A DNA stretch of 64,000 nt, taken from Kribbella pratensis (GTDB lineage Bacteria; Actinomycetota; Actinomycetes; Propionibacteriales; Kribbellaceae). Positions 25,936 through 33,566 of the stretch are shown piece after piece. The position numbers and the translations under genes were made by a program. Location of the stretch: positions 1,612,758-1,676,757 of the forward strand of contig NZ_SODU01000002.1 in the NCBI RefSeq assembly GCF_004366075.1. Direction: 5' to 3'. How positions within the stretch are numbered: position 1 is the stretch's first letter; each line of letters starts with the position of its first letter. The notes beneath the pieces were generated by a model. It made no database searches, had not been told where the DNA came from, and saw nothing but the letters and a program-made list of their open reading frames with translations.

Positions 25936-27315
25936 ATGACTCAACCCGACCCCCGGCGGTGGCGGCTGCTGGGGCTGCTTGCCGTCGCGCAGTTCATGCT
26001 GATCCTCGACGTCACCGTGGTGGCGATCGCGCTGCCGAACATCGAGACCGACCTGCACCTGCAGCGCGAGACGCTGACCTGGGTGGTGAGTGCGTACACG
26101 CTGATGTTCGGCGGCCTGATGCTGCTCGGCGGTCGCGCCGCCGACCTGTTCGGCTCGCGCCGCGTCCTACTGACCGGCCTGTTCGTGTTCACGCTGGCCT
26201 CGCTCGTCACCGGTCTCGCCAATGGGCCTGAGGTCCTGCTGGGCGGCCGCGTCGCGCAAGGCATCGGGGCCGCGATGCTCTCGCCGGCGGCGCTGTCCGT
26301 CGTCACCAAGACGTTCGACGGGGACGAGCGCAACAAGGCGCTCGGGATCTGGTCCGCGATGGGCGGTGGCGGCTCCGCGATCGGCGTACTGCTCGGTGGT
26401 CTGCTCACCGCGGGTCCCGGCTGGCAGTGGGTGTTCTACATCAACCTGCCGATCGGCCTGGTCGTGTTCGCGCTGCTGATCCGGATGCTTCCCGCCGACA
26501 CGCCGAGCGAGCAGCCGGGGCGTCTCGACGTACCGGGTGCGCTGCTGGTGACCGCCGGCACGGGTACGGCGATCTACGCGCTGATCAACGCCGGCGATCG
26601 CGGCTGGCTCTCGCTCGCGACCCTCGGCACGCTGGCCGGGGCCCTCGTTCTGTACGGCGTCTTCGCCTGGGTCCAGCGCACCGTACGGTCGCCGCTGATG
26701 GACCTGCGGATCTTCACCCGCCGGCCCGTCACCGCCGGTATCTTCATGATCCTGGTCGCGACCGCCCTGATGATCTCGATGTTCTTCCTGGGCTCGTTCT
26801 ACCTGCAGCATTTCAAGCAGTACGGCGCTCTGCGCACCGGACTGTTGTTCCTGCCGGTGGCGATCGCGGCGATCGTCGGCGCGCAGATTGCCGGGCATGT
26901 CGTCGGCCGGGTCGGCGCACGGCCGATCGCGATGGCCGGGTTCCTGATCACCGCGGCCGGCGTGGCTGTCCCCGCGATCTGGGAGGGTGCTGCCGTGGTC
27001 GTGATCGGGATGACCGTCGGGACGGTCGGGCTGGGCGCCGCGTTCGTGGCGTCGTCGACCACGACGTTCGCGCAGATCGACTACCGCGAAGCTGGTCTGG
27101 CGTCCGGGCTCCTCAGCACGTTCCACGAGTTCGGCGCCTCCCTCGGCGTCGCTGTGGTGTCGAGCATCGCGGCCGCGAGTCTTGCGGGGACCGTGTCGAC
27201 AGGATTCACTCGTGGGTTCACCTTCGCCGCGGTCACCGCCGCGGTGGCGGCCGCCCTCGCGCTGGTCGTCGTACCGGCGTTCAAGCCTTCGACTGGAGAA
27301 GTACATGCCCACTGA
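25936..27315 (+). CDS. DHA2-family (EmrB/QacA-type) MFS efflux pump
   Basis: This 459-residue, roughly 14-segment drug:H+ antiporter has the family signature LDVTVVAIALPNIETDL in TM1, GGRAADLFGSRRVLL in loop 2-3, and RVAQGIGAAMLSPAAL. The ATG at 25936 follows AAGGACGAG. It is divergent from its presumed TetR repressor, and overlaps a GNAT acetyltransferase gene by 11 bases. It probably exports a toxic compound to which the TetR protein responds. Confidence 0.92.
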   Translation: MTQPDPRRWRLLGLLAVAQFMLILDVTVVAIALPNIETDLHLQRETLTWVVSAYTLMFGGLMLLGGRAADLFGSRRVLLTGLFVFTLASLVTGLANGPEVLLGGRVAQGIGAAMLSPAALSVVTKTFDGDERNKALGIWSAMGGGGSAIGVLLGGLLTAGPGWQWVFYINLPIGLVVFALLIRMLPADTPSEQPGRLDVPGALLVTAGTGTAIYALINAGDRGWLSLATLGTLAGALVLYGVFAWVQRTVRSPLMDLRIFTRRPVTAGIFMILVATALMISMFFLGSFYLQHFKQYGALRTGLLFLPVAIAAIVGAQIAGHVVGRVGARPIAMAGFLITAAGVAVPAIWEGAAVVVIGMTVGTVGLGAAFVASSTTTFAQIDYREAGLASGLLSTFHEFGASLGVAVVSSIAAASLAGTVSTGFTRGFTFAAVTAAVAAALALVVVPAFKPSTGEVHAH

Positions 27316-27772
27316 GATTCGCCGCGCGGTGGTCGCGGACGCGGAGATCGTGCTGACGATGATGCGTGAGCTGGCCGACTACCAGGATCAGGGCGCCTAC
27401 CTGACGGCGAGCGTCGAGGACTGGCAAGGGTTCCTCGGCCGCGAGGACGTGATCGTGCTGATCGCGGAGGTCGGCGGCGACGCGGCCGGGTACGTTTCCG
27501 CGCTGCGGCGACCGTATCTGTGGGTCGGCGGGGACCAACTGGCGTTGGACGACCTCTATGTTCGGGAGCATTTCCGCGACGCCGGCGTCGGACGGAAACT
27601 CATGCTGGAGCTGGCCCGGCACGCGTTGCCGGACCGGCTACCGATCGGCTGGGGTCTGCGTCTGGAGAACACGGCCGGATACCGCTTCTACGAACGCCTC
27701 GGCGCCAAGATGGTCACCAAGACCGCAGCCGGCTGGTCTCCCGAGGCGTACGAGCGTCAGCTGAGCGAGTAG
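27305..27772 (+). CDS. GNAT-family N-acetyltransferase
   Basis: This 155-residue protein has the GNAT fold. LALDDLYVREHFRDAGVGRKLM contains the acetyl-CoA pyrophosphate loop (R-x-x-G-x-G form), and NTAGYRFYERLGAKM is the C-terminal beta-bulge pattern of amino-group acetyltransferases. The ATG at 27305 lies inside the last codons of the efflux gene, so the genes are coupled. Modifying and exporting the same toxic amine is a plausible joint role. It ends convergently with the next gene, overlapping by 16 bases. Confidence 0.85.
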   Translation: MPTEIRRAVVADAEIVLTMMRELADYQDQGAYLTASVEDWQGFLGREDVIVLIAEVGGDAAGYVSALRRPYLWVGGDQLALDDLYVREHFRDAGVGRKLMLELARHALPDRLPIGWGLRLENTAGYRFYERLGAKMVTKTAAGWSPEAYERQLSE

Positions 27773-28491
27773 GTGGCCGCGACCGGGAAGTGGTCGGACG
27801 CGAAGCTCACCGGAACCGACGCGGCGGTCGGCACCAGTTGCGCACTGTGCAGGTGGTAGTCGATCCGCTTCGTCGGCAACGGCACGGGGCTGGTGAGCCC
27901 GAGTCCGAGGCCCTTCTGCGGCCAGGTGTCCGTCCAGTTCGTCGTCAGAGTCTTCATTTCGGTCGACGTCGGTACGGCGTTCAGGTCGCCGACCAGGAGC
28001 GTCGCCTCGGGAGCGTCCTTCAGCAACGCGACGATCGCATTCACCTGATCGATGCGCTCGTCGTCATTGGTCGTCGTGAGGTGCGTGTCGGCGAAACGCA
28101 ACGGCGTACCGTTCACGTCGATCAACGTCTCGAGCAGACCGCGCTGCTCACTGCCCGCATGCAGCGGCAGCAAGGTGTTGCGGGAGTCGACGATCGGGTA
28201 CTTCGAGAGCACGAGCGTCCCGTACTGACGACGGGGCTTGCCGGGCTCGGCAGGATCCCAGTCCAGGTTGGCGGCGAAGACGTAGTTCATCTGCAACCGC
28301 GCCGCCAACCAGGCCGGCTGGTCCACCCAGTTGCTGCGGGCATCGAAGTACTTGTCGACCTCCTGCAGACCGACGACCGCGGCCCCGGCCGCCTCGATCG
28401 TCTTCGCGACCCGCTCGAGATCGAGCTTGCCGTCGACGCCCGCGCCGTGATGCATGTTGAACGTCAGGGCAGCAAACATTCCCGATCGCAT
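27757..28491 (-). CDS. Endonuclease/exonuclease/phosphatase family protein
   Basis: This 244-residue EEP-fold metal-dependent hydrolase has TFNMHHGAG (Asn, first motif), VVGLQEVDKY (metal-binding Glu), DTHLTTTNDDER, LVGDLNAVPTS (catalytic Asp/Asn) and the closing FASDHFPVAATY (Asp-His). The TFNMHHG form is typical of actinobacterial phosphodiesterases acting on lipids or inositol phosphates, but the substrate is not known. No signal peptide is evident. The next ATG, at 28479, would shorten it by four residues. Confidence 0.85.
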   Translation of the reverse strand: MRSGMFAALTFNMHHGAGVDGKLDLERVAKTIEAAGAAVVGLQEVDKYFDARSNWVDQPAWLAARLQMNYVFAANLDWDPAEPGKPRRQYGTLVLSKYPIVDSRNTLLPLHAGSEQRGLLETLIDVNGTPLRFADTHLTTTNDDERIDQVNAIVALLKDAPEATLLVGDLNAVPTSTEMKTLTTNWTDTWPQKGLGLGLTSPVPLPTKRIDYHLHSAQLVPTAASVPVSFASDHFPVAATYSLS

Positions 28492-28520
28492 ACCCCAGTA
28501 TCTCGGGGCGCCGGGATTAT

Positions 28521-29089
28521 TTACATCGCTTCGGTTGCCAGGTCCTGCCAGGCTTCCCAGGTCTTCAGGCGGTCGGCGTACACCTGCTGGAGCATCGGGT
28601 AGCCCTGGGTTCCGAAGAAGATGCGGAGTGGTGGTGTGGGGGTGTCGGCGAGCTCGAGGATCGCGCGGCCGGCCGCGGCGGGGTCGCCGAAGTCGGCCGA
28701 GGCCACGTACGCGGACAGTGCGTCGCGCAGGTCGTCGTACAGCGGGTTCGGATCCGAGCGGACTCCGCCGGTGACGCCATCGGTCGCGTAACCGCCAGGC
28801 GCGACCACCGTGACCTTGATGCCGAAGCCCGCGACCTCTTGGGCGAGCGTGTGCTTGTTCGACGGCCGCGAACACAGCTGCCTTGTCGGTGACGTCGAGG
28901 GTGAGTGGGAGTACCGCGTCGCCGTACGTCGCGGTCAACTCGGTGACATTGCTCCGCGGTCCGTCGCGGCCACCCGGTCCCCACGGGACAGGGCGGCCTC
29001 GACACAGTGCTTGATGGTGCCCTCGCTTCGCTCGGTCACGTCCGGCCGAGGCCGCGAGAGGAGCCGGTGACGAACCAGACCTTGCTCAT
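28521..29089 (-). pseudogene. Short-chain dehydrogenase pseudogene, deleted and frameshifted
   Basis: Three frames carry pieces of one SDR. A start MSKVWFVTGSSRGLGRT (29089 down) ends at an early TGA. A second part reads LTLDVTDKAAVFAAVEQAH near 28850-28930, and an intact tail VAPGGYATDGVTGG to LATEAM lies at 28521-28808. The middle, including the catalytic Tyr-x3-Lys region, is missing. The early stop follows an insertion-like ACCGAGCGAAGCGAGGGC segment. The ATG overlaps the upstream oxidoreductase stop (ATGA), so it was once translationally coupled. Confidence 0.8.
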
Positions 29090-30411
29090 GGCTTGACGTT
29101 GTGGTTGCCAGCGAAAACGTTTTCTGGATCGTATTCGCGCTTCACCGCCGCGAGCCGCTCGTAGGTCTCGGCGGGGTAGACCGCGGCGACATCAGCGTCT
29201 TCGGCCTCGGACAGGAAGTTCGCGTACGCGCCGCTGACCTGCGGGCTCAGGCGATCCCACAGTTGCTGCCGCGCCGGACGCGTCGCCTCGATCACCGGCG
29301 GCGGACCGACGGTCATGGTGACGAACATCAGCTCCGCCTGGCGGTGCGCGTACGCCGTCGCGTCGTCGGCGACCTGCGCCACGGCCCCGCCGACGCTGCG
29401 GACTGCGATGACCGGAGAGCCCTGCGAGGTGCCGGCCTCGGCGAGGATCCGCAGTACCTCGGGCACGGAATCCTTGTCGACAAAGGCACTCCGGGTGGCG
29501 AACTGGATGCCGGGCGGCGGTACGACGCCGTCCACGAGCACCTCGGCGTACGGCGTCAGCGTGACATCGTCGGCGATCACGGTGCCGAGTGCGCGGATCG
29601 GATCGATCGCCTGCGCGGCGAGTTCGGCATCGTCGCCGTCGTACGCGACCTGGATCTCCAGCGGCGCCTCGGGACCGCCGAGGAACGGGTTCGCGAACGA
29701 CGCGATCGAGGTCAGCTCCACGGGCGCGGTGCGCAGGTACTCCGCCCAGCGGGGCAGCACCTCGGCGATCTCGTTCGGGGGAAAGACGATCTTGCCGAAG
29801 TGGATGTCGGTCGTCGGGTGCGCCGCGAACTCGAACGCGGTCACGATCCCGAAGTTCCCGCCGCCACCGCGGATCGCCCAGAACAGCTCCTGGTTCTCGT
29901 CGGCCGACGCCCGTACGACGTCACCCGCGGCGGTCACGAGCTCCGCGGCGACCAGGCTGTCCAGCGCGAGACCGTACTTGCGGACCTTCCACCCGATGCC
30001 GCCGGTCAGCGTCAACCCGCCGACCCCGACGCTCTTGGTGTCACCCGACGAGATCGCCAGCCCGTGCGGCGCCAGCGCGGCCGCGACCTGCCCCCAGGTG
30101 GCGCCGCCACCGATCCGGACGACGTACTTGTCCTTGTCCACGACCTCGATGCCCGCCAGGTTGACGAGATCGATCACCACCCCGCCGTCGTTCGTCCCGA
30201 ATCCTGGGAACGCGTGTCCACCGCCGCGCACCGCGAGCGGCAGCCCGCTGCCCGCGGCGTACCGGACGGCCTTCTGGACGTCCTCGACGGTCGTCGGCCT
30301 GAGGACGTACGCCGGACTGCCCCCGACCAGCACGGTCTTGCTCGCGGCGTCGTACCCGGGGTCCTCCGGCCCGACGATCTCTCCAGCGAATCCTTCGACT
30401 ATTGCGCTCAT
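29086..30411 (-). CDS. FAD-binding oxidoreductase, berberine-bridge (BBE) type
   Basis: This 441-residue flavoprotein has an FAD-binding PCMH domain (about 36-205) with the His66 flavin-attachment site in RGGGHAFPGF, then a substrate domain and a C-terminal BBE segment (YERLAAVKREYDPENVFAGN). The usual second, cysteinyl attachment site is replaced by VGGLTLTGGIGW, so flavin is probably bound through one bond only. Family members oxidise sugars, aromatic alcohols or antibiotic precursors. Its stop overlaps the start of the broken SDR, its former operon partner. It is divergent from a DUF998 gene. Confidence 0.9.
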   Translation of the reverse strand: MSAIVEGFAGEIVGPEDPGYDAASKTVLVGGSPAYVLRPTTVEDVQKAVRYAAGSGLPLAVRGGGHAFPGFGTNDGGVVIDLVNLAGIEVVDKDKYVVRIGGGATWGQVAAALAPHGLAISSGDTKSVGVGGLTLTGGIGWKVRKYGLALDSLVAAELVTAAGDVVRASADENQELFWAIRGGGGNFGIVTAFEFAAHPTTDIHFGKIVFPPNEIAEVLPRWAEYLRTAPVELTSIASFANPFLGGPEAPLEIQVAYDGDDAELAAQAIDPIRALGTVIADDVTLTPYAEVLVDGVVPPPGIQFATRSAFVDKDSVPEVLRILAEAGTSQGSPVIAVRSVGGAVAQVADDATAYAHRQAELMFVTMTVGPPPVIEATRPARQQLWDRLSPQVSGAYANFLSEAEDADVAAVYPAETYERLAAVKREYDPENVFAGNHNVKP

Positions 30412-30596
30412 GACGTTCCTTTGCGTTTGCCCTCATCGAACAAACACCTGACGCCCGCCGAGCGCCCGATGTGACGTGAGCAAGCCCACATCACAAAACG
30501 CGGGGCTACTTCGTCTGTTCTCGGCTGTGGTGTCGATTCCGCGGTGGTCCGGTCGACGCAGTGGTGACGGTTCACCTCTGTGAAAGGACTTTCGAC

Positions 30597-31253
30597 ATGA
30601 GTACTGTGACGCTCCCGGCCGCCCGTATCTCCCCTCGCGCCATGCTGACCGGCGGAGTTGTCGCCGGGCCGCTGTACGTCGCGGTGTGGCTGACCCAGGC
30701 GTTCACCCGCGACGGTTTCGACATCACCCGCCACCCCGCCAGCCTGCTCGCGAACGGTGGGCCGGGGTGGATCCAGACGGCGAACTTCATCGTCAGCGGC
30801 CTCCTGACAATCGCCGGCGCTGTCGGCCTCCGCCAGACGCTGCGGGCCGGTGGTTCGTCCGTGCGCGGGCGGGTGTGGGGTCCCCGGCTCGTCGGCGCCT
30901 ACGGTTTCGGTCTGCTACTCGCGGCCGCGTTCCCCGCAGATCCTGCGGCCGGGTTCCCGGTCGGCACGCCGGCCGACTACGCCGAGATCAGCACCCGGGG
31001 CATGGGTCACTTCGTGGCCGGCACCATCGGGTTCTCCGGCCTGATCGCCGCGTGCCTGGTGTTCGGCGCGCACTACCGCGCGATCGGCCGCCGTACCCTC
31101 GCCCGCTTCTCGGTGGTGACCGGCATCCTGTTCTTCGCCGCGTTCGCAGGTCTCAGCGCCGGCGCCGGCAGCCGCCCTACCATCATCGCCTTCGACCTCG
31201 CGGTGATCCTCGGCTGGACCTGGATCACCACCGTCTGCCGCGACAAGCGCTAG
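30597..31253 (+). CDS. DUF998 integral membrane protein
   Basis: This 218-residue protein has six hydrophobic segments and the DUF998 pattern GVVAGPLYVAVWLTQAFTR, DITRHPASLLANGGPGWIQ and FPADPAAGFP. DUF998 proteins are uncharacterised; a membrane-bound enzyme role has been suggested from conserved His and Asp residues near the first loops. The ATG follows GAAAGGA. It is divergent from the BBE oxidoreductase, 185 bases away. Confidence 0.85.
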   Translation: MSTVTLPAARISPRAMLTGGVVAGPLYVAVWLTQAFTRDGFDITRHPASLLANGGPGWIQTANFIVSGLLTIAGAVGLRQTLRAGGSSVRGRVWGPRLVGAYGFGLLLAAAFPADPAAGFPVGTPADYAEISTRGMGHFVAGTIGFSGLIAACLVFGAHYRAIGRRTLARFSVVTGILFFAAFAGLSAGAGSRPTIIAFDLAVILGWTWITTVCRDKR

Positions 31254-31362
31254 AGCATGTCTCCCAACCCCACGCCTGACGCATGCGGATCGTCACCAGC
31301 CCGCGCCGCCACCCACCCGGGGTTGGCGGTGGACAGATGACGGGTGGTGGGAGGGTGGGGTG

Positions 31363-32229
31363 ATGATCTATCGGTTCTCGGTGGGGCGGTTGGAGTGTGT
31401 GGTGGTGAGCGACGGCCAGCCGGGGCCGCCGTTCGAGCCGCGGCTGGAGGATTTCTTCACACCTGAGTCGGGTGTGCCGGACGACGTACTGCGGGACTCG
31501 TGCCAGGGGCGTTCGACGCTGACCTGCGGGTACAACTGCCTGTTCGTGAGCACCCCGGACGGGACAGCGGTGATCGACACGGGGCTGGGGGCGAGCTTCC
31601 TCGGGTACGGCGAGTACATCGAGCCGCTCGTCGGACAGTTGGACAGCGGAATGAGCAGCGCCGGACTGTCGCAGTCGGAGTTGGCTGCGGTCGTGTTCAC
31701 GCATCTCCACCAGGATCATGCGCGCGGAGCCATCTGGTCGGGCGAGCTGACCTTCCCCGCGGCGACCGCGTTCGCGCATGCGTCGGAGGTCGCGTTCTGG
31801 TCAGGCTCCGTCGACCTTCCGTCGGCGCAGCCGCACCTCGAGGCTGCTCGAGAAACCATCCGCATGTTCGGCGAGAAGCTGCGGCCGTTCGAGTACGACG
31901 CCGAGATCCTGCCAGGCGTACACACGCTCTCCGCCCCCGGCCACACACCCGGCCACTCCGCCATCCTCCTGCAGTCCCAAGGCGAACGCCTGCTCTGCGT
32001 GGGCGACACCTTCTACGACCCGCTCCAACTCATCAACCCGGCCTGGGCCACCCCGTGGGACCTGGACGCACCGGCGTCCATCACTACCCGCCGCCAACTC
32101 CTGTCCCGCGCCGCCGACGAACACCTCCTGATCCACGCCTACCACCTCCCGTTCCCAGGCCTCGGCCACGTCCAACGCAACGGCCCCACCTACAGCTGGC
32201 ACCCCCTCGACGTACCGAACAACGGGTAG
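31363..32229 (+). CDS. Metallo-beta-lactamase-fold hydrolase
   Basis: This 288-residue MBL-fold protein has the zinc motif THLHQDH (His114, His116, Asp118, His119), a third-ligand histidine in APGHTPGHSA and the bridging aspartate in LLCVGDTFYD. The layout matches the lactonase-like AttM/AhlB and AHL-lactonase side of the family, but these motifs cannot separate quorum-quenching lactonases from other hydrolases. No signal peptide. An ATG and an overlapping upstream GTG both follow GGGAGGG. Its stop codon lies in one arm of a long inverted repeat. Confidence 0.88.
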   Translation: MIYRFSVGRLECVVVSDGQPGPPFEPRLEDFFTPESGVPDDVLRDSCQGRSTLTCGYNCLFVSTPDGTAVIDTGLGASFLGYGEYIEPLVGQLDSGMSSAGLSQSELAAVVFTHLHQDHARGAIWSGELTFPAATAFAHASEVAFWSGSVDLPSAQPHLEAARETIRMFGEKLRPFEYDAEILPGVHTLSAPGHTPGHSAILLQSQGERLLCVGDTFYDPLQLINPAWATPWDLDAPASITTRRQLLSRAADEHLLIHAYHLPFPGLGHVQRNGPTYSWHPLDVPNNG

Positions 32230-32311
32230 TGCTCCAGCGCGGCCCCCCACGCCCGCCGTCCTGACGACTGGCCAGCGTTCCAGAGGTGGACCACTACCCG
32301 TCCTTCGGTAC
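32212..32311. repeat. Inverted repeat spanning the metallo-hydrolase stop codon
   Basis: The arms 32212-32231 (GTACCGAACAACGGGTAGTG) and 32292-32311 are complementary at 18 of 20 positions, 60 bases apart. The left arm contains the TAG stop. It could fold in the transcript as a large stem and serve as terminator between convergent genes, or be a relic of an inverted duplication. Confidence 0.6.
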
Positions 32312-32396
32312 GCCCCTCGCCCACCTTCCGCGGCTACCGCACCGCGTCCTCAGCACACCGCCCCGCCCGCACGCTGTGTGGTGTCGCGGTGGTGGG

Positions 32397-33524
32397 TTAG
32401 GGGAGGCAGGTGCGGAGGGCGGTGATCAGGTGGGCGGCTCGGGGGTCGCCGTGGCCGAGCATGCGGTTGGCGGTGTAGGCGAATGCGACGCCGTACTCGT
32501 CGTCGCCGAAGGCGAACTGACCGCCGGCGCCGTCGTTGCCGAAGCTGCGTGGGCCCAGCGTCGGCCGGAAGGGGGAGTCCAGCAGGAACCCGGACCCCCA
32601 GCGAGCGCCGGCATCAAACCCCAGGAACCCCGCACCGGAAGAGACCTCACGCACCGCATCGCCGACCGTGTCAGGAGTCAGCAACCGCGGCGAGTCGTCG
32701 ATCCCGGTGACTGCGGCGGCGTACACCCCAGCCAGCCCACTAGCGGACGCAACCGCGCCCGCCCCGGGCAACTCCATCGCGTGCAAATCGGGGTCGTTCC
32801 AGCCATGAGGTACGTCGAGGCCGGGGAACTCGAGCGCCCCGTTCATCGTCACGATGCGCATCAACAGATGCTCGGGATCCAACCCCGGCGGCCGCCCCTC
32901 GGCCTCCTCCAACCGTGCGACCGTCGACACCTCCGCTGCAGCCAGCCCGATCCACGCCCGGAGCCCGAGTGGATCGCCGATGACAGTGCGGAAGTACGCC
33001 CCGGGCAGTTGCCCCGTGATCCGCCGTACCACTTCACCGAGGACGAAGCCGAACACATGCCCGTGATACTCGTACGCCGTCCCCGGTTCCCACAAAGGCT
33101 TCTGCTCTTCAACAGCCGCGATTACCGGTGTCCACGCCGCGATCTCGTCGAACGTCAACGTCTTGTCCAGCACCGGAATCCCCGCACGGTGCCCGAGCAT
33201 CATCCGGCACGTGATCGCGTCCTTGCCCGCAGCAACGAACTCCGGCCAGTACGCACCGATCGGTGCGTCCAGGTCGAGCCGCCCTTCCTGTGCCAGCAGA
33301 TGTACGACGACACTCACCAGCCCCTTGGCACAGGAGAACACCGGTACGACGGTCTCCCGCTTCCACGGCCGCCCCGGCGCTGCATCGCCGTCCCAGAGCT
33401 CGACCACCTGTCGCCCGCCGGCGTACACGCTGACCGCCGCACCCAACTCCGGAAACAACGAGAAGTTCTCCGCGAAGGCATCCGCAACCGCCCCGAACCC
33501 CTCGTCCACCCAACCTGAACTCAT
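32397..33524 (-). CDS. Serine hydrolase of the beta-lactamase/EstB family
   Basis: This 375-residue protein has class C-like catalytic residues: Ser64 and Lys67 in FSCAKGLVS and a tyrosine near 153 (YEYHGHVFG). The third motif is in FGNDGAGGQFAFGDD, where EstB-type esterases diverge from true beta-lactamases. It most likely hydrolyses esters. No signal peptide. It is 42 bases downstream of the large secreted protein gene on the same strand and may share its transcript. Confidence 0.87.
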   Translation of the reverse strand: MSSGWVDEGFGAVADAFAENFSLFPELGAAVSVYAGGRQVVELWDGDAAPGRPWKRETVVPVFSCAKGLVSVVVHLLAQEGRLDLDAPIGAYWPEFVAAGKDAITCRMMLGHRAGIPVLDKTLTFDEIAAWTPVIAAVEEQKPLWEPGTAYEYHGHVFGFVLGEVVRRITGQLPGAYFRTVIGDPLGLRAWIGLAAAEVSTVARLEEAEGRPPGLDPEHLLMRIVTMNGALEFPGLDVPHGWNDPDLHAMELPGAGAVASASGLAGVYAAAVTGIDDSPRLLTPDTVGDAVREVSSGAGFLGFDAGARWGSGFLLDSPFRPTLGPRSFGNDGAGGQFAFGDDEYGVAFAYTANRMLGHGDPRAAHLITALRTCLP

Positions 33525-33566
33525 GGGCAGGACGATAGGTCCGAGGCGACTCTGCGGGCGATCGAA

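Noticed and set aside
30412-30596. Riboswitch upstream of the DUF998 gene
   Set aside because: No known aptamer core or strong paired structure was recognised; the gap is only 185 bases with ordinary promoter-like content.
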